The notes under the pieces are model-generated. The model searched no databases, was not told the origin of the DNA, and saw only the letters and a program-made list of their open reading frames with translations. Below, piece by piece: positions 61,736-64,000 of a stretch of DNA of 64,000 nt; positions within the stretch are counted from its first letter, which is position 1, and every line of letters starts with the position of its first letter. A program made the translations under genes and the position numbers. Origin of the DNA: CAVRUH01 sp963822595 (GTDB lineage: Bacteria > Chlamydiota > Chlamydiia > Chlamydiales > Waddliaceae); assembly GCA_963822595.1 (NCBI GenBank), contig CAWGIG010000001.1, positions 868,001-932,000 of the forward strand, read 5' to 3'.

Positions 61736-63924
61736 TGTTAGACGTTGAAAGCATCCTCACGATGTTAAAACCCGAGGGTTCACTCAGCCGCTGTATCAAG
61801 GGCTTTGAGCCCCGGGAACAACAGCAGCAGATGCTTTCCAACGTCGTCGACGCTTATAACCAAAATAAAATAGCGCTCATTGAAGCAGGTACGGGCACAG
61901 GAAAGAGTATGGCGTACCTCATTCCTTCCATCCTATGGAGCATCAAGCGCGGCGAAAAAACACTTATTTCCACAAATACCATCGCCCTTCAAGAGCAGTT
62001 AATGCAAAAGGATATTCCCTTGGCGATAAAGGCCATTGGAAGCTCCGTCAAAGCCGTTTTGATCAAAGGAATGGGCAATTATGTTTGTTTGAGAAAACTT
62101 CATGACTCAAGATATGAAAAAGCGTCTCTTCCCGATATCGAGGCTGAAGAATTAGACAAAATCGAAGCGTGGGCTCACGACACACCTGACGGTTCCGTGT
62201 CGGGTCTTGCCTTTACTCCTTCCTACAGTAGCTGGGAAAGGGTTTCTGCCGAAAGCGACACCTGCAATCGACGCGATTGCCACTATTACCATGACTGCCA
62301 CTTTATTCGCGCTCGCAGACAGGCGGAAGAAGCCCAAATCTTGGTCACGAATCATAGTATGCTTTTTGCCGATCTTGCCTTTCGCGCAGAGGAACACGAT
62401 CACAACGAAGGACTCATTCCAGATTATCAAAGAGTGGTTCTAGATGAAGCACATAATATCGAAGATACCGCAACCGAATTCTTTGCACAAAAAATTTCTC
62501 ATTTGCATTTGCTGCGAACTCTCAGAAGATTAGCGGGTGATAAGAACGGAAAGATGACACTTTTACGTATAAAAATTGAAGAAGTCTTTAGAAAAAATCA
62601 TACACCGGAAGTCGATAATCTTTTGACTCGACTGACTATCGATCTAGCTTCTAAACCTCACGAGCTCAGTGTTTTAATTGCGGATATGTTCCAAATTTTC
62701 AGAGAGTTTCTAGAGTCCTTTAAACCCGATGATGATGAAGAAAAAGGGCAGGAAAAATTTAGAATCCTTCCCCGTCATTTCTTACATCCTGAATGGACAA
62801 AAAGAATTGTTCCGCATACGAAATTGTTAAGCGATGCCATCAAACAATACACCAGTTCGATCAGGCATTTTGAAATGGATTTAATGGAAATCGATCATCC
62901 AAAACTAGCCGAACATACCGAAGGGACCCGTTTTGAGATCAATGCTCTGGCGAATCGATTAGAACAAGCTGCGATAGTGTTAGAGAAATTTACTTCTCAG
63001 GAGTGCCCCAAAACTAGGGTTAGGTGGATAGAACTGCAGCAGATGAAGACAATGGTAAACATACAGCTTATAGATGCAGACCTTGACGTTTCCAAAGTGC
63101 TTGCAGAATCTCTATTCAAAAAGTTTCCGACAACCGTTTTATGCAGCGCCACACTTGCGACAAATAAGGGTTTTGATTTCATGAAAAAGCGCTTAGGAAT
63201 AACGGACGAGCTACTTTCCGGAAAGTTGACTACTGAAAATATTTATTCATCCCCATTCGATTATGAAAAGCAAGCATTGCTTGTCATTCCTACAGATATT
63301 CCTCCGCCTAATGATCCGCAATTTCTGGAAGCTGTTTGTGAACGCATCTGGGAGGCTGTTCAAGCTAGCCGCGGAAATGCCTTTTTATTATTTACATCCT
63401 ACAGCATGCTGCAGAAGTGTTATGAGAAGCTTTCAAAACGTTTGACAGAGAATAGGTATCATCTTCTAAGACAGGGGGAAGCTAATCGCCAAACACTTTT
63501 GAACAGATTTAAGGATAAAGAATATTCCATTCTGTTTGGGACAAGTTCTTTTTGGGAGGGTATTGATGTACCCGGAGATGCTTTGAGGTGTGTTGTTATC
63601 GTTAAACTCCCTTTTAAGGTACCGTCTGAGCCTCTTATTCAAGCGCGTACCGAACTTATTACAGCTGAAGGAGGAGATCCCTTCTTTGAATATTCGGTGC
63701 CTTTGGCGATTGTGAAGTTTAAGCAGGGGTTTGGAAGGTTAATTCGAAACAAAAAAGACCGTGGATGCATTGTCTGTTTAGATTCGCGCCTGGTGACAAA
63801 GGGTTATGGACGCCTTTTTCTTAACAGTCTCCCCAAATGCCAACAGCTTTTTGCCCCTGGAAAAGAGCTCCTAGAACCCATGAAAGAGTTCTACAAAAGA
63901 ACCTATCACATGACGAAATCTTAA
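61735..63924 (+). CDS. dinG: DinG-type ATP-dependent DNA helicase
   Basis: 729 residues. Walker A AGTGTGKS (51-58), DEAH box at 237-240 (VVLDEAHNIED) and four cysteines C118, C177, C182 and C188 for the iron-sulphur cluster place it in the XPD/DinG group. The C-terminal motif VI is QGFGRLIRN. No exonuclease domain is fused, unlike Firmicute DinG. It overlaps rpoD by one base (TAATG), so it is likely co-transcribed with it. It would unwind D-loops or R-loops. Confidence 0.92.
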   Translation: MLDVESILTMLKPEGSLSRCIKGFEPREQQQQMLSNVVDAYNQNKIALIEAGTGTGKSMAYLIPSILWSIKRGEKTLISTNTIALQEQLMQKDIPLAIKAIGSSVKAVLIKGMGNYVCLRKLHDSRYEKASLPDIEAEELDKIEAWAHDTPDGSVSGLAFTPSYSSWERVSAESDTCNRRDCHYYHDCHFIRARRQAEEAQILVTNHSMLFADLAFRAEEHDHNEGLIPDYQRVVLDEAHNIEDTATEFFAQKISHLHLLRTLRRLAGDKNGKMTLLRIKIEEVFRKNHTPEVDNLLTRLTIDLASKPHELSVLIADMFQIFREFLESFKPDDDEEKGQEKFRILPRHFLHPEWTKRIVPHTKLLSDAIKQYTSSIRHFEMDLMEIDHPKLAEHTEGTRFEINALANRLEQAAIVLEKFTSQECPKTRVRWIELQQMKTMVNIQLIDADLDVSKVLAESLFKKFPTTVLCSATLATNKGFDFMKKRLGITDELLSGKLTTENIYSSPFDYEKQALLVIPTDIPPPNDPQFLEAVCERIWEAVQASRGNAFLLFTSYSMLQKCYEKLSKRLTENRYHLLRQGEANRQTLLNRFKDKEYSILFGTSSFWEGIDVPGDALRCVVIVKLPFKVPSEPLIQARTELITAEGGDPFFEYSVPLAIVKFKQGFGRLIRNKKDRGCIVCLDSRLVTKGYGRLFLNSLPKCQQLFAPGKELLEPMKEFYKRTYHMTKS

Positions 63925-63925
63925 A

Positions 63926-63990
63926 AAAATGGACTACATGGACGAAATGGACACCAACAACCAATTCATTTTGTCCATGTAGTCCATTTT
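63926..63990. repeat. 65-bp palindrome with TGGAC motif at 9-bp spacing
   Basis: AAAATGGACTACATGGAC and onward (63926-63949) pairs with 63967-63990 with one mismatch. TGGAC occurs three times at 9-base intervals on the left. It begins two bases after the dinG stop. It may continue past the window end. Confidence 0.85.
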
Positions 63991-64000
63991 CGCCCATATT

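Overview
The window comes from a chlamydia-related bacterium (phylum Chlamydiota, most likely an amoeba-associated Parachlamydiales member). The primary sigma factor at the right end has the long non-conserved region and near-verbatim core of chlamydial sigma-66. Several gene neighbourhoods are chlamydial: gspD with its upstream partner, hemB near nqrA, mcsB-mcsA and frr-tsf-rpsB. The genome is moderately AT-rich, and the accessory content (F-box and RING proteins, Inc-like membrane proteins) is what amoeba-dwelling chlamydiae carry. Species cannot be fixed from the sequence alone. Gene orders in C. trachomatis are quoted from memory.

Layout. 1-17.6 kb is mostly core: a type II secretion secretin (open at the left edge) and its partner, NqrA, a YjbH-like outer-membrane protein, a tyrosine/tryptophan permease, HemB, a thiol peroxidase plus glycosyltransferase pair, a PAS protein, an RluA-type pseudouridine synthase, ribosomal protein S20, a secreted S15-type hydrolase and the McsB/McsA pair. 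17.6-22 kb is an accessory insertion (F-box/beta-propeller protein, short-chain dehydrogenase, small protein, Inc-like protein) that separates mcsA from frr. 22-25 kb is translation: tRNA-Glu, tRNA-Lys, frr, tsf, a frame-disrupted rpsB and tRNA-Gly. pyrH, normally between frr and tsf in chlamydiae, is absent. 25-57 kb is an accessory, effector-rich zone: AbiE toxin-antitoxin, a papain-like protein, RING and F-box proteins, a methyltransferase with an ankyrin-like tail, a 973-residue repeat/membrane protein, a CheD-like deamidase, secreted PhyH and 2H-phosphoesterase proteins, a tandem paralogue pair and several decayed genes. 57-64 kb returns to core: tRNA-Thr, MutY, a CoiA-like protein, RpoD and a DinG-type helicase.

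The most unusual feature is the intergenic DNA. At least ten gaps contain long inverted repeats of 65-510 bp. Four (near 7.6, 11.4, 26.1 and 30.3 kb) are copies of one palindromic element. Six others have unrelated sequences but the same construction: long, nearly perfect arms around a variable loop. In three sequence families the arms carry a short motif repeated at 9-bp spacing (AGGAT, CACAGAG, TGGAC). Many lie between convergent genes, and two copies of the common element supply the stop codon of a flanking gene.

The second theme is manipulation of the host. Four F-box-like proteins (one ending in a ten-cysteine tail suggesting palmitoylation), one RING-like protein, a papain-like protein and a CheD-like putative deamidase suggest interference with host ubiquitin and amide chemistry. 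These functions are inferred from motifs only.
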